Part shown: one piece after another, positions 16,929-23,828 of the stretch
How positions within the stretch are numbered: the stretch's first letter is position 1
How the letters are laid out: each line of letters starts with the position of its first letter
DNA from: Neolewinella aurantiaca
Lineage (GTDB): Bacteria > Bacteroidota > Bacteroidia > Chitinophagales > Saprospiraceae
Length of the DNA stretch: 64,000 bases
Reading direction: 5' to 3'
NCBI RefSeq assembly: GCF_008014675.1
Contig: NZ_VOXD01000004.1
Location: 124,001-188,000, forward strand
Program-made: the position numbers and the translations under genes
The notes under the pieces: generated by a model
The model's database searches: none
The model's input: only the letters and a program-made list of their open reading frames with translations
What the model was told of the DNA's origin: nothing

Positions 16929-18443
16929 TCGGCCTCTCTTTGGCTTTTCTTCCAGATGAGAAAGAAGAATCATCCATAGATCTTCGTAAGGGATAATCTC
17001 TGTGTTATTGAGAGAAGACCAATCGGTCGTATCTCTCAGCTTCCCAAAGGTGTACTTACCTTTTTCAATGGCCTTAGCCCGATTGAAGTTTGCTTTGATA
17101 ACGATGAGCAAGAGTTTGAAGAAAGCGTCATTCCTGCGGTTCTCATCGTTTTTCAGATAGCGTTTGCAGTAAGCATTCAACGCATCTGTCCGCTCCACCA
17201 TGTCATCATACTTCTTCATGATGATGAAGTAAAGTGCCTGTATAACGAGAATTTGAATGTTGACTCCCCTTTTTTCACGGCCGAAGGAAGGCACGTCATT
17301 AATGAATTTCTTGGTACGGAATTTACGAAGTACCGGCCAGGATTCATCGGGGATGATTTCTCCGGCAGTCAGCAGCAGGTTGATGGCAGCCTCCAGAATG
17401 AGCCAATACTCTGCATGGCGGGGCGTTAGTAAGCGCTTGATGCTGCTTTTGTCCAGGGCTACAAATTCACGGTAAGCGAACTCATAATTCCTTGTTCGGA
17501 GCCCGAGCTTTATAGCGTATTCCACCAGTTTTAGCTCGTGCATTGATTTTTTAGCGATTTGGAGCCTGGCGGACGCGATCTGTTGCTTCCCCATTTCAAA
17601 ATCGTTTAGCCTGATAGCACAATCAACCCGCTCCAGCGCAAGGATGCTAAGTACCGTCTGGCTGACCCCTTCACATTTCATGAGGATTTTTTCACCTTGT
17701 TCGGCCACCTTGATTGCTTCGTTGTACTCTCCCCTGAGAATGCAGCCGGTCATCTCCATACTGATATACATACCCTGCAGCTGGGACACAGCTGGGTAGT
17801 TTTTTGCAATTTTAGCGCAGATTCCAGCGTATTCACGTGCCCGTTGGCCGGTTGTTGAAGGGCTCTCTCTCTGTGCGTAGATCGAGTTTCTGATTTCCCG
17901 ATAGTAATTGCTGATGACATTGAGATCGAACGCAGCCTGACTGTAATGCCGGTGCAGATCACTGTAGTATTCAAAAAGCTTTTGATTGTAAGCCACACCA
18001 AGGTGAAGAGACGCCAGAATATCCGTCAGCCCCTGGTTAAGAGGAATGATCTCGTAGTTTCTCACGTTTTTGAATACTACAACAGCGATGTCCCGTGCAA
18101 CCTTATAAGCACGTTTACCCGCCAGCACCCTGAGTAAGGCCAGTTGCTGGTAGCCGTGTTGATAGGCTTGCTCGTAGGTAGTGTACGAAGGATTACGGGT
18201 TTCTTGCATCATGAAGGCTTCCAGGAAGATGTTCCGTAACCTGGTTCGTAGTGCTTTATACTTGGCATGATCGGCAGTAGCATCTTTTCCGTAGATCTTT
18301 TTCGCGATCTCGTCTTCCGTGTATTTACCCGAGTGTACAAGCCGGTAAAGGCTCTGAATCAACGAATCTCCCTCAGTATTTTTGAAAAATTTGGTTACTG
18401 AACGAGAACTGCACAACTGATTTAGTTCGAAAATGATGCTCAT
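16860..18443 (-). CDS. Unknown helical repeat-like protein facing the peptide array
   Basis: A 527-residue protein of no family I recognise. It is almost wholly helical in composition, with repeated aromatic/Ala-rich helices (such as EYNEAIKVAEQGEKIL and NYEFAYREFVALDK) that resemble tetratricopeptide-like hairpins, and a basic C-terminal tail (KPKRGRSKHHVQKSNR). The N-terminal 80 residues (KYTEDEIAKKIYG) could be a helix-turn-helix-like part. There is no signal peptide. ATG 18443 is preferred over an in-frame ATG at 18545, because a TTG-N20-TATTTTTA promoter ends six bases before it. The 3' end overlaps the degenerate peptide unit. TPR-like proteins next to small peptides suggest a sensor, but that is speculation. 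Confidence 0.7.
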   Translation of the reverse strand: MSIIFELNQLCSSRSVTKFFKNTEGDSLIQSLYRLVHSGKYTEDEIAKKIYGKDATADHAKYKALRTRLRNIFLEAFMMQETRNPSYTTYEQAYQHGYQQLALLRVLAGKRAYKVARDIAVVVFKNVRNYEIIPLNQGLTDILASLHLGVAYNQKLFEYYSDLHRHYSQAAFDLNVISNYYREIRNSIYAQRESPSTTGQRAREYAGICAKIAKNYPAVSQLQGMYISMEMTGCILRGEYNEAIKVAEQGEKILMKCEGVSQTVLSILALERVDCAIRLNDFEMGKQQIASARLQIAKKSMHELKLVEYAIKLGLRTRNYEFAYREFVALDKSSIKRLLTPRHAEYWLILEAAINLLLTAGEIIPDESWPVLRKFRTKKFINDVPSFGREKRGVNIQILVIQALYFIIMKKYDDMVERTDALNAYCKRYLKNDENRRNDAFFKLLLIVIKANFNRAKAIEKGKYTFGKLRDTTDWSSLNNTEIIPYEDLWMILLSHLEEKPKRGRSKHHVQKSNRTIASVGRKPVGD

Positions 18444-18448
18444 AACCG

Positions 18449-18479
18449 TAAAAATAAGGCCGAAAATCGTCAAATTCAA
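18449..18479 (-). promoter_or_regulatory. Promoter of the 527-residue protein gene
   Basis: Minus strand TTG (18479-18477), 20-base spacer, TATTTTTA (18456-18449). It ends six bases from ATG 18443, implying an almost leaderless mRNA. Confidence 0.55.
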
Positions 18480-18539
18480 ATTCAACAAGCGGTTATAAAT
18501 CAGTGAATTATGCTTTTTTGGCTCAAAAAAAGAGCTGAT

Positions 18540-18602
18540 CTTCATGCTTTTGAAACCCGTTTTTTGACCCTGTTTATGTTTTCGGTCCCTCCTATCTTTG
18601 AA
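18540..18602 (+). promoter_or_regulatory. Putative control element, right copy
   Basis: CTTCATGCTTTTG (18540-18552) and GTTTTTTGACCCTG (18559-18572) are identical to the left copy at 16006. TATCTTTG at 18593-18600, 20 bases after the second block, is a perfect TAnnTTTG. It points to the right, away from the 527-residue protein gene, towards the small frame at 18642. Confidence 0.6.
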
Positions 18603-18641
18603 CTATCAAGAGTAAAACACCTGTAACTATCTGGTTCTACG

Positions 18642-18737
18642 ATGTGCTCTGAAAGAGAATATGTGTTTGTTTATAGTGTCTCTTATAAAGTGTTGTTCAT
18701 AGTATTTCAGTCAGTAATGTTTCAGAGGGTACTGTAA
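18642..18737 (+). CDS. Possible 31-residue hydrophobic peptide
   Basis: ATG to TAA frame beginning MCSEREYVFVYSV and rich in Val, Phe and Tyr, downstream of the right control element. Nothing but position and the promoter supports it; it is not similar to the array peptide. It may be a chance frame in a noncoding RNA. Confidence 0.25.
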   Translation: MCSEREYVFVYSVSYKVLFIVFQSVMFQRVL

Positions 18738-18776
18738 TTACAGTATTAACATTTATCTGGCACGCCATGAGGCGTT

Positions 18777-18823
18777 GGTAAAAAGAGTAAAAACTGTTCG
18801 ATTAACGGTTTCTTCTTTTTACC
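18777..18823. repeat. AT-rich inverted repeat
   Basis: GGTAAAAAGA at the left end pairs with TCTTTTTACC at the right, with further partial pairing inside. It may end the transcript from the 18593 promoter, although the stem is AT-rich. Confidence 0.4.
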
Positions 18824-19087
18824 ACGCACATGGCGCTTTTTTTTGCCCAAACCGAACCTTTTATGGCTTTTGGGCGGCCTATCGTCCTCTTCCTTAATGG
18901 TTTATTGATGACAAAGCAACAGGCAAACGAACCGGCATCATGACGAATTGGTGCTGAAGCAGGCGCTCGGGATGCATAAATCCGTGGGGCTGAATTCTGG
19001 CTTTTCGTCTCTTCTTCCAATCTTGCTTAAAACTTGAGGGCAAGGCATCCGAAAGATGCCCGGGTGTGGCTCGCACCACAAACAAAA
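18824..19087. other. Noncoding stretch before the sigma factor terminator
   Basis: No gene could be supported here. A small hairpin GGCATC/GATGCC lies at about 19046-19062, next to a second one built on GTGG/CCAC. Confidence 0.4.
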
Positions 19088-19115
19088 GACCGGCACCCAT
19101 GGAAGGGGGCCGGTC
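19088..19115 (-). terminator. Rho-independent terminator of the second ECF sigma gene
   Basis: Seven-base perfect arms (GACCGGC and GCCGGTC) with T-tracts on both strands. It lies about 80 bp beyond the minus-strand sigma factor stop. Confidence 0.7.
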
Positions 19116-19196
19116 AAAAAACACGTTAGTTATCTTTTAAATCGTATGTCTTATCTGCTGACCAGAGGAGGTTCTTCCGCTGGCGAGCCTTAGTCT

Positions 19197-19709
19197 TTAA
19201 ACAGCAACCGGGCGCGTACCGATGATAGCCTTCAGTTTTTTACGGGCCAGGAAAATGCGGCTTTTCACCGTTCCGATCGGGATGTTCAGGTGATCAGCAA
19301 TCTCTTTGTACTCATAGCCCCGGTAGAACATCAGGAAAGGTACGCGGTAGATTTCGTTGATCAGAGCGAGCTTGCCCTGAAGCTCCTGAAGGTGAATATT
19401 TGCCTCACCGCCGTTGGCGGTGGCTGCTTTGTTTTCTACGGCATAAAGGAAGTTCTCGACCGGCTCGTTTACGTGCTTGCGGTTCTTCATTTTGCGGTAG
19501 CGGTTAATGTAAGTGTTGCGCATGATGGTGGAAGACCAGCTTTTGAAGTTAGTTCCTACCGCAAATTTGTCCCGGTGCTTGTAAGCACGAAAGGTTGTCT
19601 CCTGAACAAGATCCTGAGCATCCTCGTAGTTGCGGGTCAGGCGGAGCGCAAAAGCGAAGAGGATATTTTCGAGGCGGCTCATCTCGGCCACAAATTGCTG
19701 ATTGGTCAT
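19197..19709 (-). CDS. ECF-type RNA polymerase sigma factor
   Basis: A 170-residue sigma factor with region 2 (LFAFALRLTRNYEDAQDLVQ, then FKSWSSTIMRNTYINRYRK, about residues 15-80) and region 4 (ALINEIYRVPFLMFYRGYEY, KEIADHLNIPIGTVKSRIFL, about 110-160). The two conserved regions are separated by a linker of about 30 residues. It resembles short Bacteroidota ECF factors that lack an adjacent anti-sigma gene. The gene stands alone, with a terminator downstream. A clear promoter was not found; TAACTTTT before the start is only a weak -7 candidate. Confidence 0.9.
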   Translation of the reverse strand: MTNQQFVAEMSRLENILFAFALRLTRNYEDAQDLVQETTFRAYKHRDKFAVGTNFKSWSSTIMRNTYINRYRKMKNRKHVNEPVENFLYAVENKAATANGGEANIHLQELQGKLALINEIYRVPFLMFYRGYEYKEIADHLNIPIGTVKSRIFLARKKLKAIIGTRPVAV

Positions 19710-20131
19710 GCTGATTGGGTATTAAAAGTTAGAGAGTATCTATGGGTAAAGAAAGTGTTAAGTGAGAGACGCCAAAGTCTTATCAAGTACCGTGCCAAAA
19801 ATGTAAGTTGTTGATTATCAATATTTTGAAATTGTCTCGAGACGCGAAGTTGGGTTGATATATCGTCCGTTCGCGAAATACAGTAAGCAGGAGCCTCTCG
19901 CTTTCTGGCAAGGGGCCGCTTCTTTTTAAAATAGTGCCGTTAACCTCGAAAAAATCCCCACTCCTGAGTAAACACATGCAGACAAAGCGACTTCTATACC
20001 CGCAAAACGGGCCCAAGGCATTAACTTGCCGGCAATGGGCTTATTCTCAAGAGATGATGAAACCCTGGCTTCAGGTTTCCGGACAGGATGGCTTATCGAT
20101 TCTTCATCTCTAACTTAACCCGACAACCGGA
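19710..20131. other. Noncoding region between divergent genes
   Basis: No gene supported in these 422 bases between the divergent sigma factor and thioredoxin-fold genes. A short hairpin (GAAACC/GGTTTC) lies at about 20058-20079. Confidence 0.4.
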
Positions 20132-20461
20132 ATGGCTACCAAAGTAATGAGCAAACTTAATTCTATCGAAGACCGCCAAATCGCCGAAGTACTGAGCCAT
20201 CAGGGACTAACCGTTATCCTGATGTCTTCCCCCTGGGATGGCAACGGCATCATTTTGCGTGGCATTCTGGAAGGATTCACCAGCCGCTACCGTTCCGTAA
20301 ATTTCTGCGCGGCAGATTATGAAACCTCTCCCCGGCTGGCCCGTTTGTTTAATTTGCTTTCTCCTCCCGGCATTCTGTTCGTTAAAGACGGAGAGATGGT
20401 ACAGCGTATAACCGGGCCGGTAAGTGCAGGGCGGATCGAAGAATTGCTCACCAGCATATAA
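20132..20461 (+). CDS. Thioredoxin-fold protein lacking the CXXC motif
   Basis: A 109-residue protein with the thioredoxin pattern: a strand (LTVILMSSPWD), a helix, a second strand (SVNFCAADYE), and a segment LLSPPGILFVKDGEMVQRITGPVSAGRIEELL with the cis-proline and terminal helix of the fold. At the active-site position it reads SPWDGNG, so both catalytic cysteines are missing and disulfide exchange is impossible; a binding or chaperone role is more likely. The gene precedes a response regulator by 128 bp, with an interspersed element between them. The fold is a pattern-based call. Confidence 0.6.
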   Translation: MATKVMSKLNSIEDRQIAEVLSHQGLTVILMSSPWDGNGIILRGILEGFTSRYRSVNFCAADYETSPRLARLFNLLSPPGILFVKDGEMVQRITGPVSAGRIEELLTSI

Positions 20462-20501
20462 ATGGCTTCGTCCCGAAGGTGCAATCCGGATTCCAACCTG
20501 C

Positions 20502-20522
20502 TTTGCACCTGCGGCCGCGCCC
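20502..20522 (+). repeat. Interspersed GC element, copy R6 (intergenic)
   Basis: Perfect consensus core preceded by TT, in the same direction as the response regulator gene that starts 68 bp downstream. Confidence 0.8.
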
Positions 20523-20589
20523 CAACCAAAGACGGGAAAGGACAAAACTTCCGCTTTATTATTCATAACCACGAACCTGACCTGATATT

Positions 20590-21123
20590 ATGGACCCTGA
20601 AATCTTCAAAGTTTTCATCCTCGAAGACCAACAGCTCGACCTGGAGCTCAATAAACGCCAGGTCCGGAAGTACCGGCCCGATGTACTCTTTGCCGTCGCC
20701 CGCAACCGCACCGAATTCAGGGAGAAACTGGTAGACTTTCAGCCCGACATCGTGCTGTCTGATTACAACCTTCCGGATATGAACGGCCTGGACGCACTGC
20801 TGTACGTGAGGGAACACCTCGACGGCACGCCTTTCGTTTTCATCACCGGGGTGCTCAACGACGAAGAAAAGGTTGCCGATACCATCCTCAACGGAGCTTC
20901 AGGGTACTTACTCAAAGAAAACCTCCGCAAGTTACCCGAGCTGCTGACAACCATCGTGGAGCAAAACAGCCAGGTAATGCAACAACGGGAACGGGATTGG
21001 GAACGCCGGAAAACCAACCAAACACTGCTCGCAAAATCCATTGCAGAGCTGAAGGGCGTTGACTTTCCCGGGAACGAAAAGATCATTAGTTCGCTACAGG
21101 AAGTAGCTGATAATCTGGGGTAG
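20590..21123 (+). CDS. Response regulator, receiver domain with C-terminal helical tail
   Basis: A 177-residue protein. Residues 7-125 form a CheY-like receiver: acidic pair Glu12-Asp13, phosphoacceptor Asp58 in IVLSDYNLPDMNG, Thr in FVFITGV and Lys in GYLLKEN. The remaining 50 residues are charged and helical and contain no DNA-binding domain, so the protein probably works by protein-protein contact in a phosphorelay. No histidine kinase is near. The N-terminus MDPEIFKVFILED agrees with the family start. Confidence 0.85.
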   Translation: MDPEIFKVFILEDQQLDLELNKRQVRKYRPDVLFAVARNRTEFREKLVDFQPDIVLSDYNLPDMNGLDALLYVREHLDGTPFVFITGVLNDEEKVADTILNGASGYLLKENLRKLPELLTTIVEQNSQVMQQRERDWERRKTNQTLLAKSIAELKGVDFPGNEKIISSLQEVADNLG

Positions 21124-21260
21124 AGGTGCTTTCGTCGAAAAAAAGCAAGCCTGGATCGGAAAATGACCGTTATATCGAACAAAATATAATGACCAGGCGA
21201 TTTATATACAGACGGTCGCAACATGCGATGGTTTTTTAATCCCAATTCAATTTTCCAGCA

Positions 21261-21662
21261 ATGAATAATTACAGCAACGACAATTCTAAAGGATGGGCAC
21301 TCGGTTTCGGACTTCTCGCCGGAATCGCCATTGGCTACTACCTCAATTCTAACGAAGGCCGCGCCGCACGCCGCAAAGCAGCCGTTCGTTTCGATGAATA
21401 TGGTAATCAGATTACTGAGTACGGCCAGCAGGTTAGCCAGCAGGTCTCTGAGCGTGCTACCGCTCTTGCCGACGACGCAAAGACTAAGTACGAAGAAGGT
21501 AAAAACTGGGCCGGTGAAACCGCTGATTCTCTGAAGTCCACAATCAACCAGAAAACTTCTGCCCTCAAATCAAGCGCTACCGAAACGGTAAATTCCGTAG
21601 AGGAAAGCTTCAAGCGTGGTGTAGATAAAGCTAAAACAAAGGTGAACGCCACCAAAGCCTGA
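21261..21662 (+). CDS. YtxH domain-containing protein
   Basis: A 133-residue protein with one N-terminal hydrophobic segment (GWALGFGLLAGIAIGYYLNS, about residues 10-30) followed by charged, Ala/Lys-rich amphipathic helix to the end. This is the layout of YtxH/general-stress proteins, which are membrane-anchored with a long helical tail. It is the first of a three-gene group (YtxH, holin-like, hypothetical), although a strong terminator separates it from the next gene. The role is probably envelope stress; no biochemical activity is known. Confidence 0.8.
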   Translation: MNNYSNDNSKGWALGFGLLAGIAIGYYLNSNEGRAARRKAAVRFDEYGNQITEYGQQVSQQVSERATALADDAKTKYEEGKNWAGETADSLKSTINQKTSALKSSATETVNSVEESFKRGVDKAKTKVNATKA

Positions 21663-21689
21663 GTTTCTCCGCATTCGCGGGTTTAAAGT

Positions 21690-21731
21690 AACGGCCGCGT
21701 GAGCAGAATGCTCTGCGGCCGTTGTTTTTTT
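21690..21731 (+). terminator. Rho-independent terminator after the YtxH gene
   Basis: Nine-base perfect arms (AACGGCCGC and GCGGCCGTT) with an inner GAGCA/TGCTC hairpin, followed by seven Ts. Confidence 0.9.
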
Positions 21732-21792
21732 CCCTGATCCCACCACCTGCGGATCTGTTACCTGATTTCTACGATCACCCACAACCTAAACT

Positions 21793-22179
21793 ATGCACGC
21801 GAAAGAACAACTAGCCGAGCAACTAGGTGAAGCTTACGGTTTCATCAGTGAGATGCTCGATCATAAAGTTGAGGAAGTTAAACTGGCGGCGGCCGAAAAA
21901 TCTGCGCTCACGATTTCAAAACTTCTTACGGCAGTCATAATGGGCATACTGGCCATCATTATGGCTATCTTCGGGCTCATTTCGTTGGCTTTTCTACTCG
22001 CCGGTGATATGCAGACGACCGCCAGAGGCTTCGGGATTGTCGCCCTGATAATGCTGGTCTTGCTGGTTGCCGTTTTTTTCCTCCGCCGGTACATCATCGT
22101 CAACCCTACTGTAACCAAAGTCATTGAATTGTTCTTTTCCGAAGACCCCAAAGAAATTCCCCATGAGCAAGGCAAGTAA
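21793..22179 (+). CDS. Holin-like phage-holin family (DUF1469 type) membrane protein
   Basis: A 128-residue protein with a charged N-terminal helix (about residues 1-40) and two adjacent transmembrane segments (about 45-75 and 80-100). This matches the putative holin superfamily (PF07332 type) found in chromosomal stress clusters with YtxH proteins rather than in phages. The stop overlaps the next start by 17 bases. No phage genes are nearby, so a lysis role is unlikely; it is probably an inner-membrane component acting with its two neighbours. Confidence 0.7.
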   Translation: MHAKEQLAEQLGEAYGFISEMLDHKVEEVKLAAAEKSALTISKLLTAVIMGILAIIMAIFGLISLAFLLAGDMQTTARGFGIVALIMLVLLVAVFFLRRYIIVNPTVTKVIELFFSEDPKEIPHEQGK

Positions 22180-22672
22180 CATCAATAGTCTGACCGAACT
22201 CCGCGAACGGCGTGAAGCCATCAAAGCTGAGCAGGAAGCTGCCCGGCGCGGTCTCACTACCACCCTCGCTGCCGCCCCGGCCAAAGCAAAAGAATATGCG
22301 CTGGAAGACCTGGCGTTGCCCGCACTGGGCATCGGCCTGGCAGCATACGTTGGCTACCGGGTATTCCGGAGCAATAAGAGCGAAGCCACCCCGTATATCA
22401 ACGAGCCTACTGGTCCATTACTTCCCGTTCCGTTGGCGCGGCCCCGCGAAGAAGCACAGCCTGCATACACACCTCCGGTTAGGAAACAACAAGTGATCCG
22501 CCCTGTTCCTGAGCAAAAGAGAACAGAGAGATTCGAAAAGAACGGGTTCAACTTCCTGAAGCTACTTACTGCCGGGCGTTTACTCATCCCCGCTGCTCAG
22601 GCTATTTACAGTGCCGTGCAAAAGCAAACAGAGCAACGAAGGGGCGCGGACGCAGGTGCAGAGGAGGCTTAA
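22163..22672 (+). CDS. Hypothetical membrane-associated protein of the YtxH group
   Basis: A 169-residue protein. ATG 22163 is chosen because it overlaps the preceding gene (translational coupling) and the N-terminus MSKASNINSLTELRERREAI is a plausible charged helix; an in-frame ATG at 22124 would overlap deeper. One hydrophobic segment is seen at about residues 49-67 (LPALGIGLAAYVGYRVF), and the middle is Pro-rich. The C-terminal end GADAGAEEA is supplied by an interspersed GC element at 22641-22661. Function is unknown, but it is likely co-translated with the holin-like gene. Confidence 0.65.
   Translation: MSKASNINSLTELRERREAIKAEQEAARRGLTTTLAAAPAKAKEYALEDLALPALGIGLAAYVGYRVFRSNKSEATPYINEPTGPLLPVPLARPREEAQPAYTPPVRKQQVIRPVPEQKRTERFEKNGFNFLKLLTAGRLLIPAAQAIYSAVQKQTEQRRGADAGAEEA
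22641..22661 (-). repeat. Interspersed GC element, copy R7 (coding, C-terminal end)
   Basis: GGGGCGCGGACGCAGGTGCAG on the plus strand (21 bases at the 3' end of the gene), encoding Gly-Ala-Asp-Ala-Gly-Ala seven codons before the stop. Confidence 0.7.
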
Positions 22673-22699
22673 GGTTAAGCATCCTTCCTGCTTTTACCC

Positions 22700-22707
22700 T
22701 ACCTTCG
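22700..22707 (+). promoter_or_regulatory. -7-like element of the GT9 gene
   Basis: TACCTTCG, one change from TAnnTTTG, ends five bases before the ATG at 22712, suggesting a leaderless transcript. Confidence 0.45.
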
Positions 22708-22711
22708 CACG

Positions 22712-23728
22712 ATGCCACAAAAGGTCCTAATTGTCCGCTTTTCTTCCATCGGAGACATCGTACTGACAACTCCGGTAATCCGCTGCGTCAAGCAGCAGAC
22801 CGACTTTGAAGTACACTTTCTGACCAAAAAATCGTTCGCCGCCACGCTCAAGGGTAATCCCTACATCGACAGGCTGTGGACGATCGATAAAGACATCAGC
22901 GAACTGTCCCGGACGCTGCTCACCGAGCACTACGCCTGGGTATTGGACCTCCACGGAAACCTGCGCACCCGGGAGTTGAAAACCCGACTTTCACTTAACG
23001 CACTTCGGCACCTGCGTCTGCGCCCCAAAACCAGGACCTTCCCCAAACTCAACCTTCAGAAGTTCCTGCTTACCCGTTTCGGTATCAACCGGATGCCGGA
23101 TGTCCATATCGTAGACCGGTATCTTCAGACTGGTCGTGATCTCGGCGTGGTCAATGATGGCAAAGGGCTGGATTATTTCATCAGCCCGAACGACGAGGTC
23201 GACCTTCTCGCAGAAGGGCTTCCCCCTAAATACATCGCTTTTGTGATTGGTGCTGCTCATGCGACCAAGCGTCTCACCCCGCCCCAAATGGCAGAGTTTT
23301 GCCGCAACTCCAGGCAACCGGTAATTCTGTTGGGCGGACCCGCCGAAGCCGAAACGGGGGAAGAAATTGCCGCGGGCCTCACTCATGTCTACAATGCTTG
23401 TGGCCGGTTCAATCTCGGAGGATCAGCAGATCTCGTTCGCAAGGCCAGTGTGGTGGTTTCGCACGATACCGGCCTGATGCACATCGCGGCTGCATTCCGT
23501 AAGCCCATTTTCAGCATTTGGGGTAACACGGTCCCTGACCTTGGGATGTACCCATACCTGCCCGGCACGGAAGCACTTGAAAAACAAAGACGACAGGAAG
23601 TCGAAGGACTTTCCTGCCGCCCTTGTTCGAAGATTGGCCATCAGGAGTGCCCGCAAGGGCACTTCCGTTGTATAATGGATCAACACCCCGCAGCAATTGC
23701 CTCCCGTGTAGAAGAGGCTTACACCTAA
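22712..23728 (+). CDS. GT9 family glycosyltransferase (heptosyltransferase-like)
   Basis: A 338-residue enzyme of glycosyltransferase family 9. It starts MPQKVLIVRFSSIGDIVLT, a classic heptosyltransferase N-terminus, and carries VVSHDTGLMHIAAAF (about residues 247-261) and FSIWGNTVPDLGMYPYLPG, the nucleotide-sugar-binding part of the GT-B fold. A Cys-rich patch near the end (SCRPCSKIGHQECP) is common in this family. It probably adds a heptose or related sugar to lipopolysaccharide core on the cytoplasmic side. The gene stands alone and is convergent with the metalloprotease gene. Confidence 0.88.
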   Translation: MPQKVLIVRFSSIGDIVLTTPVIRCVKQQTDFEVHFLTKKSFAATLKGNPYIDRLWTIDKDISELSRTLLTEHYAWVLDLHGNLRTRELKTRLSLNALRHLRLRPKTRTFPKLNLQKFLLTRFGINRMPDVHIVDRYLQTGRDLGVVNDGKGLDYFISPNDEVDLLAEGLPPKYIAFVIGAAHATKRLTPPQMAEFCRNSRQPVILLGGPAEAETGEEIAAGLTHVYNACGRFNLGGSADLVRKASVVVSHDTGLMHIAAAFRKPIFSIWGNTVPDLGMYPYLPGTEALEKQRRQEVEGLSCRPCSKIGHQECPQGHFRCIMDQHPAAIASRVEEAYT

Positions 23729-23828
23729 ACATTCCGGCTCAGGTACAGCCTCTTCGTAGTTCTCGGACAAGCTGCTCTGCGGTTACGTAAGGTCACCGCA
23801 GAAAGGGCTTGCTGGTGATTGTTTTCCC

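Noticed and set aside
21793-22179. Prophage lysis module from the holin-like gene
   Set aside because: No other phage gene is present; this holin-like family occurs in chromosomal stress clusters with YtxH.
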